The notes beneath the pieces were generated by a model. It worked only from the letters and a program-made list of their open reading frames with translations. It ran no database searches and was not told where the DNA came from. A program made the position numbers and the translations under genes. From Datura wrightii (taxonomy: Eukaryota > Streptophyta > Magnoliopsida > Solanales > Solanaceae): a stretch of DNA of 64,000 nucleotides. Within the stretch, counting starts at the first letter, position 1. Each line of letters opens with the position of its first letter. Shown piece by piece: positions 1 through 11,404 of this stretch. The stretch is taken from the NCBI GenBank assembly GCA_035772735.1, contig JASDFA010000027.1:33400001-33464000 (forward strand). The letters are read 5' to 3'.

Positions 1-423
1 TCGAATAAACCCCTTATTAAGCAGCTCTTGCAATTGTTCCTTGAGTTCTCTCAACTCAGTTAGTGTCATTCAGTACGAAGGAATAGAAATGGGTTAAGTC
101 CCTGGCTCTGAGTCTATGCAGAAATCAATATCACGGTTCGACGGTATGCCGGGTAAATCTGCAGGGAACACCTCTAAGAACTCGTAAACTATTGGGACCG
201 ACTCTATGGAAGTACCCTCGGAACTAGCATCTCGAATATGCACTAGATACGCTAAACAAATTCGCTCTATCAACTTATGACCATGAATATAAGAAATGAA
301 TTTCTTAAGAGCAGGGATATAATTCCCTTTCTACTTCAACCTGGATGACCCTGGGCCCGATATAGTCACAGTCTTAGCATGGCAATACAGAATGGCATGG
401 TAAGGAGATAACCAGCTCATTCT

Positions 424-669
424 CTAAATCATATTAAAATCAATCATGTCTAAGATCACAAAATCTACTAGAGTGTCAAATCCCATAAAATCAATAATAC
501 AATCCCGACAAATCCTATCCACCACCACATAATCCCCAACAGGAGTAGATATATGGATAGGAGTATCGAGCACGTCACAAGAAAGATCCAATCCCAATGA
601 AAAATAAGCAGATACATAGAAAAAAGTAGAACCCGAATCAAACAAAGCCATAGCCATTTTGTCGGACAC
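424..669 (-). pseudogene. gypsy aspartic protease domain
   Basis: This is the retroviral-type aspartic protease that cleaves the gag-pol polyprotein. The active-site motif reads DSGSTFFYVS, where DSG is the catalytic Asp-Ser-Gly and families usually have DSGATHSF. The hydrophobic flap and end of the domain (FDTLVDFVILDMIDFNMI) resemble the conserved VILGMDWL end, and MDWL-like residues then continue past 424 in a shifted frame. It sits between the zinc knuckle and RT as expected. Confidence 0.8.
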
Positions 670-741
670 AAAGATCGTACCTGTAATAAGAGCGTCTAAA
701 GCCTCTGCCTCGGGCCTACTAATAAAATCATAAAAGTGAGC

Positions 742-1022
742 CTAGGTACCGGCCTGTGAACTGCCACGGTTGGGATGTGCTACCCCTCTACCTGACTGGG
801 TACCACCCCTACCCACCTGAGCACCTCCCCTACTTGGCTGAGCACCATTACTGACGATTGGCTGACTACCTCGCCTAAGCTGTGGACGATCCCTACTGAA
901 CGTACTGTCTCCTCTTCTGGAAGGGGCCGGAGCTCGAGGAGCTAGTGCGGGATGATCTGTCTGCCCTGGACAAACCTGGGACACCATATGTGAATATGTC
1001 CATACTCCCCACACTTATGGCA
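742..1022 (-). pseudogene. gypsy gag C-terminus: zinc knuckle with Arg/Gly/Pro-rich linker
   Basis: A CCHC zinc knuckle (CHKCGEYGHIHIWC, C-x2-C-x4-H-x4-C) is readable at 981-1,022 on the minus strand. In gag-pol proteins this knuckle binds genomic RNA. It is followed in another frame by a linker rich in Arg, Gly, Pro and Ser with repeated RGG/RGG-like units (742-960), which is the usual spacer before the protease in Tekay-like elements. The knuckle and linker are not in one continuous frame, so at least one small indel separates them. Confidence 0.75.
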
Positions 1023-1191
1023 TACCTCTCGATCACTGATCTCTGAACAGGAACAGCAAAAATAGGGCGAGCCCCGAAGTCTGAGCAAACAAGCTGAGTA
1101 CCCTCAACTGTACCTACTGGTCAGGGAGTGTTCTTGACGGGCCTCCGGCTGACACCCGCATAGCTAAATGAATAGGACACCCAAAGAAATC

Positions 1192-2044
1192 CTACGATAC
1201 CAAAGTCCTAGTAACAGAGCCACTATAGGGACCCACCCTCTGAGCCTTTTTCTCGACATTCTTTGCGTACCCTTCCTGTTTTACCCCCTTTATGTTCTTT
1301 ACATATTCCACCACCTCCTGAAAGGTCTTACCTGAGGAGACCATCTGAAGAGCTGATAACTGGAGATCAACATTTAGGCCTTTAACAAACCTCCTGATCC
1401 TTTTTTTTTTCTGTGAGCAGTAAGGGTAGAGCATACCTAGATAGTGAATGAAACTAGGCCTTGTAGGATGCAACAGAAGAGCTTCCCTGCTCGATGGTGG
1501 TGAACTGATCCCGTCTCCTATCTCTCAAGGTATGGGGTACATACTTCTCCAGAAACATGGAGTAAAACTGGGTCCAGGTCAACGATGGTGACCCTGCTAG
1601 TCTGCACTCCACAAAAGCCCTCCAACAGAGCTTTGCATCACCTATCAGCTAGAAGGTCACAAACTCCATATCATAATTCTCTACCATCCCCATCTTATGG
1701 AGCCTCTCGTGACACTTTATAATGAATTCATAGGCGTCCTCCGCCTTAGTACCATAAAAAGTGGGAGGCTTCATCTTGGTGAACCTCCATAATAAATCAT
1801 TCTCCTCCCCTATCATCACAGGCCCAACCACCAACCTCGGATACATGACCACCTCCGACATGTCACCAATGCGAGGAGCCACTATATCTGCATGTTGTAT
1901 CCCTGATTTCTGCCCTGAAGGAGTTGCTGGCAGCCCATTACCCACGAGGTCAATCAGGAGATTAAGAACCTGATCCAGAACCTTAAAGGATGTTGAAGCG
2001 GCAAAAACCTCTCCTTGCGTCGGAACTTCCACCTCTACCGCCAT
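1192..2044 (-). pseudogene. gypsy gag (capsid region), broken
   Basis: This is the structural gag protein that packages retrotransposon RNA. The first part (2,044-1,649) is open for 131 codons and ends with the gag-type segment PPTFYGTKAEDAYEFI, in which a tryptophan-poor helix precedes the conserved capsid core. The sequence between 1,650 and 1,480 still encodes gag-like residues (W.AFVECR, TW.QFY..F...Y) but is out of frame. A second open part (1,473-1,192) has the FVKGLN and TFQEVVEYVKNIE-like residues typical of the C-terminal gag helices. I chose the start at 2,044 because it lies about 400 bp inside the primer site and precedes the first gag-like residues. It is non-functional because of the breaks. 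Confidence 0.8.
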
Positions 2045-2437
2045 CCTTCCCTGAACTGCATGAGGTATCGGAGATGCTGACCGCTCCCATACTGGAGCAG
2101 GAGCGCGAGCCCCTCCTCTAGCTATAGCAGTACTTCGCCTGTGTCCTCAGCCCCTTCCTCTACAGCGGACTACTGTTGTTGCTACTGGCTCAGGTGCTGC
2201 TTCTTTGTTTCTATCTGCACGTGTTCTCACCATCTATAAGAGAAAGAAAGAAGAGTTGTTAGATATCAATTTGGATCACCAGATACCAATGGGAATCAAG
2301 CAGTCGCATGAAAGGAAAGGAGAAAGGAGTTTTCCTAAAGTCCTGCAGCCTCTCGAAGATAAGTTACAAACGTTTCCATATTGATCCACGAGTCTCTACT
2401 AGACCCGTCTTAGTACAATGAGCTCGATGAACCTAGA

Positions 2438-2449
2438 GCTCTGATACCA
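2438..2449 (-). other. Primer-binding site, initiator tRNA-Met type
   Basis: The minus strand reads TGGTATCAGAGC, the canonical complement of the plant initiator tRNA-Met 3' end. It lies 4 nt from the LTR boundary (LTR ends ...GTGACA at 2,454). This fixes the element's orientation and the inner LTR edge. Confidence 0.9.
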
Positions 2450-2571
2450 ACTTTGTCACGACCCAAATGATCGTGATTGGCATCCACACTAACCCCTTAG
2501 TGGGTGAACCAATGAATCCCAACAATTACCCCGACATCAATCATTCCAATGAGAAAGAAATAACATTTTAA

Positions 2572-3500
2572 GGGTCTGTTTGAAAAGCCACTATGTAATT
2601 GAAATTGGTGTAATTACTATCCTAGTAATTACACAACCTAGTAATTACACAGTATAGTAATTACGATGACTTGTTTGTTTGCCATGATGTAATTACAAGC
2701 GTACTGTTTGGTTGCACAAACGTAATTATGCAGTTAGATTAATTTTTTAAAATAAAAGTTAATTATTGAAAATTAATATTTGACAAATATGTGTCTTTAA
2801 AAAATATATTAATTAATAAATATATATATTTTTACTAATATAATAAAAAAATAATTGATACATATTTTTAAATTAATTATATTTTAATTTAATTTATTAT
2901 AAAAACTAAATTCATATTTTTAAGAACATTATGGAATGCAGGTTTGAAAAAATATTAATATTATAAACCTAATACCATAAAGTTATTCAAATATTTGAAA
3001 AAAATAATCTATCAATTCTAACGAAAAAATAAATGGTATGCAATGTAAAATTCTATGTTAATTCAAAAACTAGAATAATAAAGTATTTTTTAAATAAAAA
3101 TAAAATAAAAAAATAAAAAAATATGAGCAATTACATGAAATCACAAGAAGTAAAGATCGGAAAATGAGAAGAAAGGAAATAAAAGATAAATAATAAAAAC
3201 TAAAAAATATTTTACAAATAATAAAATTAAAATAATAAAAATAAAGAAAAAATTAAAATAAAAAAATAAAGAAAATCAATTAAAATAAAAATAAAAAGGA
3301 AGAAATTAAAAAGTAACCATGTAATTACACCAAGTAATTATATGCAATTCTCACCTCCCCTTAGGAATTGGAGAGTGTAATTACACCCTCCCAATTACAC
3401 CTAATTCCCTATTGACCATGTAATTACCTGATCAAACAAACATGTCAAACTGTGTAATTACACCCAAATTCAATTACTAAGTGGCTTTTCAAACATGCCC
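2572..3500. mobile_element. PIF/Harbinger-like non-autonomous DNA element (MITE)
   Basis: The left end GGGTCTGTTTGAAAAGCCAC and the right end, read inverted, GGGCATGTTTGAAAAGCCAC form terminal inverted repeats. These extend inward as TAATTG...GTAATTAC. The element is flanked by TAA on both sides (2,569-2,571 and 3,501-3,503), the 3-bp duplication typical of PIF/Harbinger and Tourist elements. The 929-bp interior is very AT-rich, with no transposase and many copies of GTAATTAC near both ends. It inserted into the gypsy LTR. Confidence 0.75.
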
Positions 3501-3703
3501 TAAATATGAAATGAAATAAAAAATCTCAATCGAGCACAATCATCTAAAACAAAACAAACCAATAATTCCAAGATCCGATCTTCATTGCACTAGACGTCTA
3601 CATACAAGCTAAGAATGATAAATCTAGAAAACAAAGAACTAAAATATCCGTAAGGAAGGCATCTCAATGAAGGAGTGGGACTGCCCATCTTGCGATCGCA
3701 CCT

Positions 3704-6700
3704 TGTTGACACCCAATTTTGACCGACCAGCGCCTTAATATGCTGCTTATATATGTATATATTTATTTACTTATTTTACGCAAATATTCGACTTACTTTT
3801 GTATTTATAAAAAAATTTATTATCATAATATTGTGAAAATTATTTCAAGTTACATATATATGACTCATATTAATTTTAATTATCGATATTAAATAATTAT
3901 GTCGTATGTAATATATTTCGTATTAATATGCGCCCTTATTTTGAAATATATTCTTTACTTAATAAACAATTTACCTAATTTTACTAAGTTTTACAAATTT
4001 ATTTGACTAATAATAATAATTTAATAGTAGCAAAATTCAATTTCAATCAATTCATTTGAATTATAGCCGTTTCCTATTCAATTACATACAATTTATTCCA
4101 AATCTGGCCACTTTCTATTAAATTTATGCCAATTCTAGCCACTTTGATCAATTTTTGGCCATAATTTAAATACCAATTCAGCATCTAATTCAGCCTATTC
4201 AATTTAAATACCCGCGACCCGCTCCATAACCCAAAACCCGACCCATAAACCGCCCATCTTCTTTAAAATTAATCTCAGCCGTCTATTCATTCCAATCCTA
4301 CGGTTAAAATAAAAAACCTACCTATTTCCTTTAATATTCCATGTTACCCCCAAACCTTACTACACTTACTCATTTTTTCCCACCTAACCCTAGCTAGCCG
4401 CCCCTTACTCTCTCCCTCTCTCCGGCGAGCCGCCCCTACTCCCTCTCTCTATAACCATTTTTCCTTCCTTCATCAACCTTACCCGCCGCCGCCTATTTCT
4501 TTTCCCTTCTTTTACTGGCCGGAAAACACCACATTCCCACCGTTAACTCCGACGAACCCCATCGCCAACCCTCACCTTCGCTGACCTCCTCCTCCCACAG
4601 AACTCGCCGGACCTTCCTTCCCGATACAACGCCGAGAAACCCAACTGCCGGCCACCTTCACCCTATCCCTCTCTTTTCTCTCTGCTGCCGGCGACGGCAG
4701 TAGCCGCCGTCGCACACTCCCACCATGAGCAACACCATGGCAGCCTTAACTCCCTCTCTCCCTCATCTTCTCCGACGACACCCGCACCTTCCACCATTTT
4801 TGCCGGCCACTGCTGGCCGGAAAACACCACCCTCTTCCCCTTTCTTCTCCTCGCCGGAAATGGCATCGCAACCGTCTCCTCCACCACAACCAAAACAAAA
4901 AACACCAGTTACCGGTCGCACACCCCAATTTTCTCAATCCCCACCAACTGCCGGCAGCCGCCTCATCTCCCTCCTCACCTCCCTCTCTTCGCCGACCACC
5001 TATCTTTCTTTCTTCCCCAATCTCCGGTCATCCCTCCATTTATTCCGGCAAATTGTCCCATGAACCACCGAGAACAGCGCCACCTTCCAGTCAAAATCCG
5101 ACGCGGCAGCCAACTAGTGACACCACCAGTCCCGACCAATGCCACCGATAATCTTGTTCTTAACTCGAATATAGATCCATATCTGATTTGGTTTCTGTCA
5201 TCTATTATTACTATTGATTCTTAATTGTTTCTTAATTGTTTGTCCTGATAAGGTTCAATTTTTCATCTATGCATGTTAATTGTTTCTTAATTGTTTGTCC
5301 TGATAAGGTTAAATTTTTCATCTATGCATGTTAGATGTTGATTTATGACTCCGCTGACAAAATTCATAGTCCTCTACATTGGTGTAATTAATTTTAAATT
5401 TTGGTGAAATCGATTAGTCAATATTAGGCCCTAAACAGGTGGATGTCTTATTTTCTTTATTCGAATGTCATCAAAATCTAATTCTAACCTTGTTAATGTT
5501 TCTGCGAAATCAGTCGGATTAATGGAATTACATGTCTTATATTTATTTTAACAAGACTTCCTACTATGTTTGCTTATAACTTTGAGTTTTCACATGAGAA
5601 ACCAATTTTATGAGACTTGGTGTAAATCCTAACATTTTGATAATCTGGGTTTGTTATGTTTTGAAACCTAAGCTTGTATTCATATACCATGTGCTTACAT
5701 GTTCTCCAAAACCTACTCAATTAGTTCTATGAACTTTGTTCGAAAAAAAAAAGAGTTATTCTGCACTCCAACTCGTGGTTGCATTTCATTCTTGCCTCGT
5801 TAATTTTTTGACAGCTTCATATTATTCTCTTCCATTAATTCCCTTTCCATGATTTTCTTTCCTATTCGAGCTTGACAATGTTATATGATAAATATGGCAA
5901 CCAAATAATTTATCTTGGGAAACAGCTTTGGTACTCAACTGTTATGGTAAGTCCGGTCCTATTTTCGGGCGAAATTCGTAATAGTTTTATTTGATTAGAT
6001 GTCAATATCCATTCTGAATTAAAGGAAGAATTTGTGTGATTGATTATCACTTACCTTCAATTGTTTTAGTACGCGCTTAATTATAGGGAAGTCTGGTTGG
6101 ATTTTGTTAATTAGAAGATTCCTCTTTGATGTGATTTTATTAATTAAGTATAAATTATTTGATTTATGGTAAATAAGTATTTGATTATCATTTCGTTGAT
6201 TAAGGAAGTTCTTTAATAAATTAGGCTAATTGATTTCCTTCCCCTTAACTCTTTCCACTAGTTTTGTTATATAAGCATGCATCCTCTTTCTGTGAGGGAG
6301 AAGGAGGAACACGGTGAGAAATATATAATTATTATTTACAAATATTGCTCTGCCCTTTCAAAATTCTTTATTCTTTATTCTTCCCCCACCTCAATACGAG
6401 CACTGCTCGGGATCCTCGAGATTCTTGTGATCTTGACGTATTGAGTGTGGATAACTCGTGGTATCCATGAAGTTTAATTTCCTTTTGCTTTTGTCATTTA
6501 CCGGTTAGTTTATTTAGTCTAATAATTTATTTATTTGTTACATCTTGTTATTTATTCTCCTAATCTCATCTATCATCATGACCATGAGTTAACATGTTCT
6601 TTAACATTATTTTTAAAGTTTCAGATTATTGTTGCATCTATGTACTAACCTTTAAGCAGGTATCATATTATTCCGGCATTCATCAGAGAGTCGCCGGGAT

Positions 6701-7994
6701 GAAAGGAGGCCACCGAAATTATTCGAATGTTATTTATTTTAATGTGCCGTATTTATTCATTCTATTTTATTTTTGTAATATTTGTAATAAAACTCTCATA
6801 ATAGTGAAAAGGGGGCCATGGGGGAAGGGGATTATATTTCTTTATCTTTTATTTAATAAATTCACCTAGAAATCATGCCCATAAGGATATTAATATTTAG
6901 AAAGCATGCCTATAGGATTTTTTTCAAATTATGCTTATAGGAATAATGCGCGCAATTGTTTTCACTAAGAAACCATGCTTTAGATATAGAAAAGACTAGC
7001 TATTGTATTGTTTAATAATTGTCTGAACTGTCTGATAACTTTAATACAAAATAGCTACCTATTTGATGTTTGATACCATGTTTATAGGAAATTAATAACA
7101 AATCCTGAAAACTGCTTCGATGATTCATAATTTATGATTTGCATTAGATATCATGATTATAGGGTTCATTATATCACGCATATATTGAGATACTTAGACT
7201 TTATTTATAAGAATATATTTATATATCCATCTTATAATAGAAATCTTGACTATAAGGGCTAGTTAAAATACTATAAAACATGTTTTGTTTATAAAAGTAA
7301 GAATAGACAATGAGCTGCCACTGGGCCAATTATAATTAGTTGAATTAGTTGTCAATATCGCTTCATCCTTATTCTTAATTAATTACTTGCTAAGTTTGGG
7401 ATATTCATAAATATGGCTTTCACTATTAGATTTTATGCACGTATATTAGTTGTTTCCAACTTTGTTCAGTCATTACATTTAGATATCATGCTCATAATAG
7501 TTATCTTGTCTATAGGAATTTACGTAGAGGCTTATATGAAATTTTTGCATGCTCTTTGTGATTCTATGACCTTTGCTACTGTTTTGGCGGTCACCTTTAA
7601 TAAAGCTTTAGGAATTTTAGAACAAAAATCCAAATTTAGTAGTCCATCGCCTTTTTGGACTTTAGGATTGGTGCGGGTAGGCAAATATTAGGACGATAGT
7701 CTATCACATAGAACGTATTTTAGTTAATAATCAATTAGGGGTAAATGGGAGATGATGAAACAGACAGGCTATAGCTGACTTCTTGTATGAAGAAGCGCAT
7801 ATTAGCTTTGTAAATACAAAGCAACTTGTTACTCCCATCTTTTCTAATTTCATTTTTTAAAGAAGTTTTCAAAGACTTTAAAATTTCTTTTATTATGTTA
7901 AAATATTGACATACTTTCTTAAAAAAAAATGTTTAAAAATACATATATATATATATATATACATGATTTTCTTAAAAGTACATTTTTACTCAAG

Positions 7995-8052
<58 letters not shown>

Positions 8053-8483
8053 CTTTTCATACTATTTTGATTTAGAAAAAAAATAGAATAGATGGGAGTA
8101 ATATCGCACTGGGCCCATTTTCAGCCTTGTCAAAACCTGATCCCACTCTTAATTTTAGCTTTATAATTTGCTAGTTTAGTATTTGTTTTAGTATTTTGTT
8201 TAGGCTTAATAATTCATCAATCTTACTTGATCGCTTAGCTAAATTCCCCATTTAATGAGTCCGGCCGGGAACCACATTTGTGGACCTCGAAAGGTGCCTA
8301 ACACCTTCCTTTCGAGGTAATTTAAGCCCTTGCCCAACTCTGGTGACTTAGGAAATAAATTTAGTGTAGAACGGTGCCCTAACGCACCTTAATTCGTTAG
8401 GTGGCGACTCTTCAATTTTCAACCCTTAAGAGACGTCACATGTTGGGTCCCGCTTTTCCGCGAGGGAAAAATGGAGCGCGACA
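3704..8483 (+). repeat. 5' LTR of the LARD-like element
   Basis: This is a 4,780-bp copy, nearly identical over its length to the 3' LTR. It contains a CT/GC-rich stretch (about 4,390-5,150) and a long AT-rich body. A 54-bp motif is duplicated near 5,225-5,330 (TTGTTTCTTAATTGTTTGTC...TGCATG), and TA microsatellites lie at 7,945-8,050. Relative to LTR2 it lacks about 235 bp near 4,010. Small open frames within it (for example 6,594-6,869 and 7,413-7,691) are shared by both LTRs but resemble no known protein. Confidence 0.88.
4390..5130 (+). other. GC/CT-rich island in LTR1 with a Ser/Pro-rich open frame
   Basis: This stretch is unlike its AT-rich surroundings, with CCGCCGCC, CTCTCTCC and GCCGGAAAA repeats. 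A 112-codon plus-strand frame at 4,725-5,063 is Pro/Ser/Thr-rich with no recognisable domain. The matching LTR2 region has a 141-codon frame (14,917-15,342) that differs by a frameshift after residue 47, so the frame is not being conserved. A pyrimidine-rich transcribed leader is more likely than a protein gene. Confidence 0.4.
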
Positions 8484-9660
8484 GAATGGCGACTCTGCTG
8501 GGGATTTAGTCTTTAACCATTACATATTCATTAAGTGGAGTACTATTTGATTTATAATTTGCTAACTGTTCAATTTGAAATCATTAGTTTCACTTATTTC
8601 TGTTTATATTTATGATTTTTGTCATGATGTTACTAACGGTTTCTTCTTGTTTTTCTTATTGTTTATTATTTATTTTTGAATTGTAATTCATAAATTGTTG
8701 AATTTTTATTAATTGTTATACCGTTCATATTTCCCCCACTTGGGAACTTCACACTATCACACACGACAACGGTTGCGTGGTTTCACGGCCGTTCACCATT
8801 TTAAAACACCCCGAGGATTGTCTTGTGATTTGGTCGATCAGCGGTGCGTCGACGGTCATAAGCTTCCTCACTCTCGAGTTGTCCGCTCGAGGGAACCGTG
8901 TCACACCCACTCTTATTCTTAGAACATGACCGTGTACGCCTTTAGTAAGGCATGCACATCATTTCAAACTTAGAAAAATCGCGACGTCCATGGTACGTCA
9001 AGATTAAATAGAAAACTTGCCCAAAGTCCAAAGAGATATACAATCTCAAAAAGGACATTACCATATTCTTTTGCATTTTATTTGAGAAATCAATATGTCT
9101 AAAATGTTGACTATTTGCTCCTTAGGTGGAAACGATAACTAACTTTTTATTATGCAGGTTGATCTATGTCATAAACAAAGAAGTGACCGAAAATGGAAGG
9201 GCATACATTTAGATTATAGATTTATATTTTTTTGTAATCTTCATTTTCTCATAATATCTTATTATGTAAATGAAGAAATTTATTTATTTATTTATATGTA
9301 TTTGGAATAGTAATGGAGCAAATAGAATGACACATTATGACATATTTGATTTCCAAAATGCGCTAGGCCTACCTCTAGCACAAAAGAGGCTCCCAAATTA
9401 GGAAGACGTATAAATGTGCTTAATCTTTTATTTACAATGTGAAGCGCATTAATATGTTCTTTCATCTACAACATGTCATGCTTGAGCTTCCTTACAAATT
9501 TTTTTTCTCTATTTGTTGTTTATCTTGATTATTCCCTTCCTAAAGGTTGATTTGTGCATAACCGTCTGCCATATCTTTCTCGCTGTCGATTCATCGAAGT
9601 TCCCAGGCAAATTATCTCGAGATCGTAATACAGCCAATCTGTCAGTACCCCTATAAACTT
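8484..9660 (+). other. 5' untranslated leader of the LARD-like element
   Basis: No coding sequence is recognised. The part at 8,725-8,920 is richer in GC (CGACAACGG, GGTCGATCAGCGG, CTCGAG repeats) than the AT-rich flanks. It could contain RNA packaging or dimerisation structure, as leaders of Tat/Ogre elements are long. Nothing further can be supported. Confidence 0.45.
8487..8504 (+). other. Primer-binding site of the LARD-like element
   Basis: TGGCGACTCTGCTGGGGA starts 4 nt after LTR1 and begins with the obligatory TGG that pairs with the CCA tail of a tRNA. This sequence type is characteristic of Tat/Ogre elements, which are reported to use a tRNA-Arg primer. The exact tRNA was not verified here. 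Confidence 0.8.
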
Positions 9661-9669
9661 CGTTAAACA

Positions 9670-10235
9670 GCCGGCTGAGAATTAATACTTCTACCCAGCC
9701 TCACATCACTTTCATATGTCTTCCTCCAGCATCTTATCAAGCCTCATATCCTCAAAACAATTCTAGTCAACCCTATTCATTTTTCTCAAAATCATAAACA
9801 ACATGCAACCCTTTCAAATCAAGCGATACCACAAAAGTCGCCCACCATGTTTCATTACTACAGTTACATCCAACATGTCTTCTTCGCAGCCTTATAGGAA
9901 TCCTGAGAACAAGAATGCAAACGAAGTGAATGTCGAAGATTGAAAACAACATGGCGATACCAAACACTTCCACCTCAATATCGATTGCCTCCATACCATC
10001 ACTCTATGCCGTTCTACAACCCTGCTACCTATCATGCGCAACCTGCACATTTTTAGCCTCCTCTATCTATATTCCAGAGGCCATCAATTTTTCTAAATTC
10101 AACAATCTCACAAGCCCGCGAGACCCCGGGCAAGTTCATCTGAGCAGTATATTCCTTTGGGTGAATCTATAATCCAGTTGAAAGACAGGATTCAAGCACT
10201 AATTGATGTCAAGGTGATCCACTCAAGTTAAAATT
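9670..10235 (+). pseudogene. Degenerate Tat/Ogre gag remnant
   Basis: Fragments in alternating plus-strand frames resemble Ogre gag. A Pro/Gln/Tyr/Ser-rich linker (YQASYPQNNSSQPYSF, around 9,725-9,780) is followed by QYIPLGESIIQLKDRIQAL near 10,147-10,205. The second fragment matches the conserved Y/F-x-P-L/I-GES block found before the protease in this lineage. Stops and frameshifts break it throughout, and no protease or RT follows. Immediately afterwards the sequence is the conserved 3' untranslated type (GAACTACGTTGGACCTGATTCC near 10,302). Confidence 0.5.
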
Positions 10236-10299
10236 TGATGCCCAAAGCTATCCTCAACTTGATCTATTCTTTATTCTAAAACCTTTCATTTCTTGCTTC

Positions 10300-11000
10300 C
10301 TGAACTACGTTGGACCTGATTCCCGTTTAAGAGGGATACGTAGGCGCCCTTATGGGGTTCGGTCTATATCTTAATAAAATTCTCTTTTTCTTTTCCTATA
10401 CCAACTGAGGCAGAACTTTTGAAAGGACGTCAAAAATTCAATAAATCAAGCGTTTCTGCGTAACTGGGGCAGAATTTTTGAGGGGACCTAAAAAATTCAC
10501 GACTTTGAGTCATCTGCAAAAGGAGTCTATGTATCTTCTACACTGGGGCAGAAATTTTGAGAAGGATCTCAAAATTTCATCAAGACTCAGCCAAACCAAG
10601 GAATTGATTCCCAAAGAGGACATCTATGGAAAGACGTGACTTCCATTCTGATCATCAAGCTCATGAGATCAGGATAGCAACGGACAAATAAAGGCACAAA
10701 TCAACCTTTCCCATTTTAATCTTATGATTTTTTTCTTTGAGCACAGGATACAACAGGTACCAAATTTGCAATCATTCCATATGGACCTTCGAAGGTATTT
10801 ACTATCAACTTCAAAGCTAACTACTTGAAATTTGTCCTAGGGTTAAGCACTACCCTAAATTTTATTTTCAAGGGCTAAGCATTATCCTAGGGTTAAGCAC
10901 TACCCTAAATTTTATTTTCAAGGGCTAAGCATCGTCCTAAGGTTAAGCATTACCCTAAAATTTCCTTCTTTCAAGGGCTAATCATTTTCCTACGGGTTAA
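10300..11000 (+). repeat. 3' untranslated region with CTGGGGCAGAA and TTAAGCACTACCCT repeats
   Basis: Blocks containing CTGAGGCAGAA or CTGGGGCAGAATTTTTGA recur at 10,405, 10,460 and 10,545. A second tandem set at 10,840-11,010 repeats AGGGTTAAGCACTACCCTAA and CAAGGGCTAAGCAT about three times, with one more diverged unit near 11,330-11,360. It is non-coding and typical of the tail of Tat/Ogre-related elements. Confidence 0.55.
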
Positions 11001-11404
11001 AGCACTACCCTCTGATTATAAAGGCTAAACATTGTTTCCTAAATTTTGATTTGATTAAGCGCTTATTTTTCAAATTTATTTGAGCTAATTATTAGTTACA
11101 TCATGCTTATTGACTAATCAATTTATCCAGTTTTTGAAGCTTGCAGGCTACTGTTGTGTTTGTTCTCATGCTATTTAATCAAGTTACTATTATGCCATTT
11201 TCAAGCTCTCATGCTCTTTTTATTTCTTGTGCTACTTTTAACCTATTATTATCGTGCTACTCTCATTCTTGTGATTTTAGATGGGTCAAGCTTTACCCCA
11301 AACTTTTAAACGCTAAGCATAGTCCTACCGTTTTACGTTGTTTGGGTAAAGCACTACCCTGCCAAAATTATCTGAGCCACGATTTGTTCTCACCCATCAC
11401 TATT

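Larger units (their letters stand above)
1..2453 (-). mobile_element. Ty3/gypsy retrotransposon, internal region (degenerate, runs off the window start)
   Basis: Read on the minus strand from about 2,449 downward, the order is primer-binding site, gag, zinc knuckle, aspartic protease and the start of reverse transcriptase. This is the normal Ty3/gypsy order. The segment at about 1-200 carries the RT-leading part with the familiar PGT, P-I and ELKEQLQELL-type residues, and the rest of RT, RNase H and integrase lies outside the window. Reading frames are broken by several stops and frameshifts, so the element is dead. Gag and protease resemble the Tekay/Del (chromovirus) group common in Solanaceae, but clade assignment needs the missing RT and integrase. 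Its 5' LTR follows at higher coordinates and is interrupted by two younger insertions. Confidence 0.85.

Noticed and set aside
4663..5063. Overlapping open frames on both strands in the GC-rich part of LTR1 (and 14,855-15,342 in LTR2)
   Set aside because: The LTR copies differ by frameshifts, the composition is low-complexity Pro/Ser or Arg/Gly, and there is no domain. They are treated as LTR sequence and not as genes.
6594..7691. 91- and 92-codon frames present in both LARD LTRs
   Set aside because: They are duplicated because the LTRs are. They are AT-rich with no recognisable motif and no start or context support.
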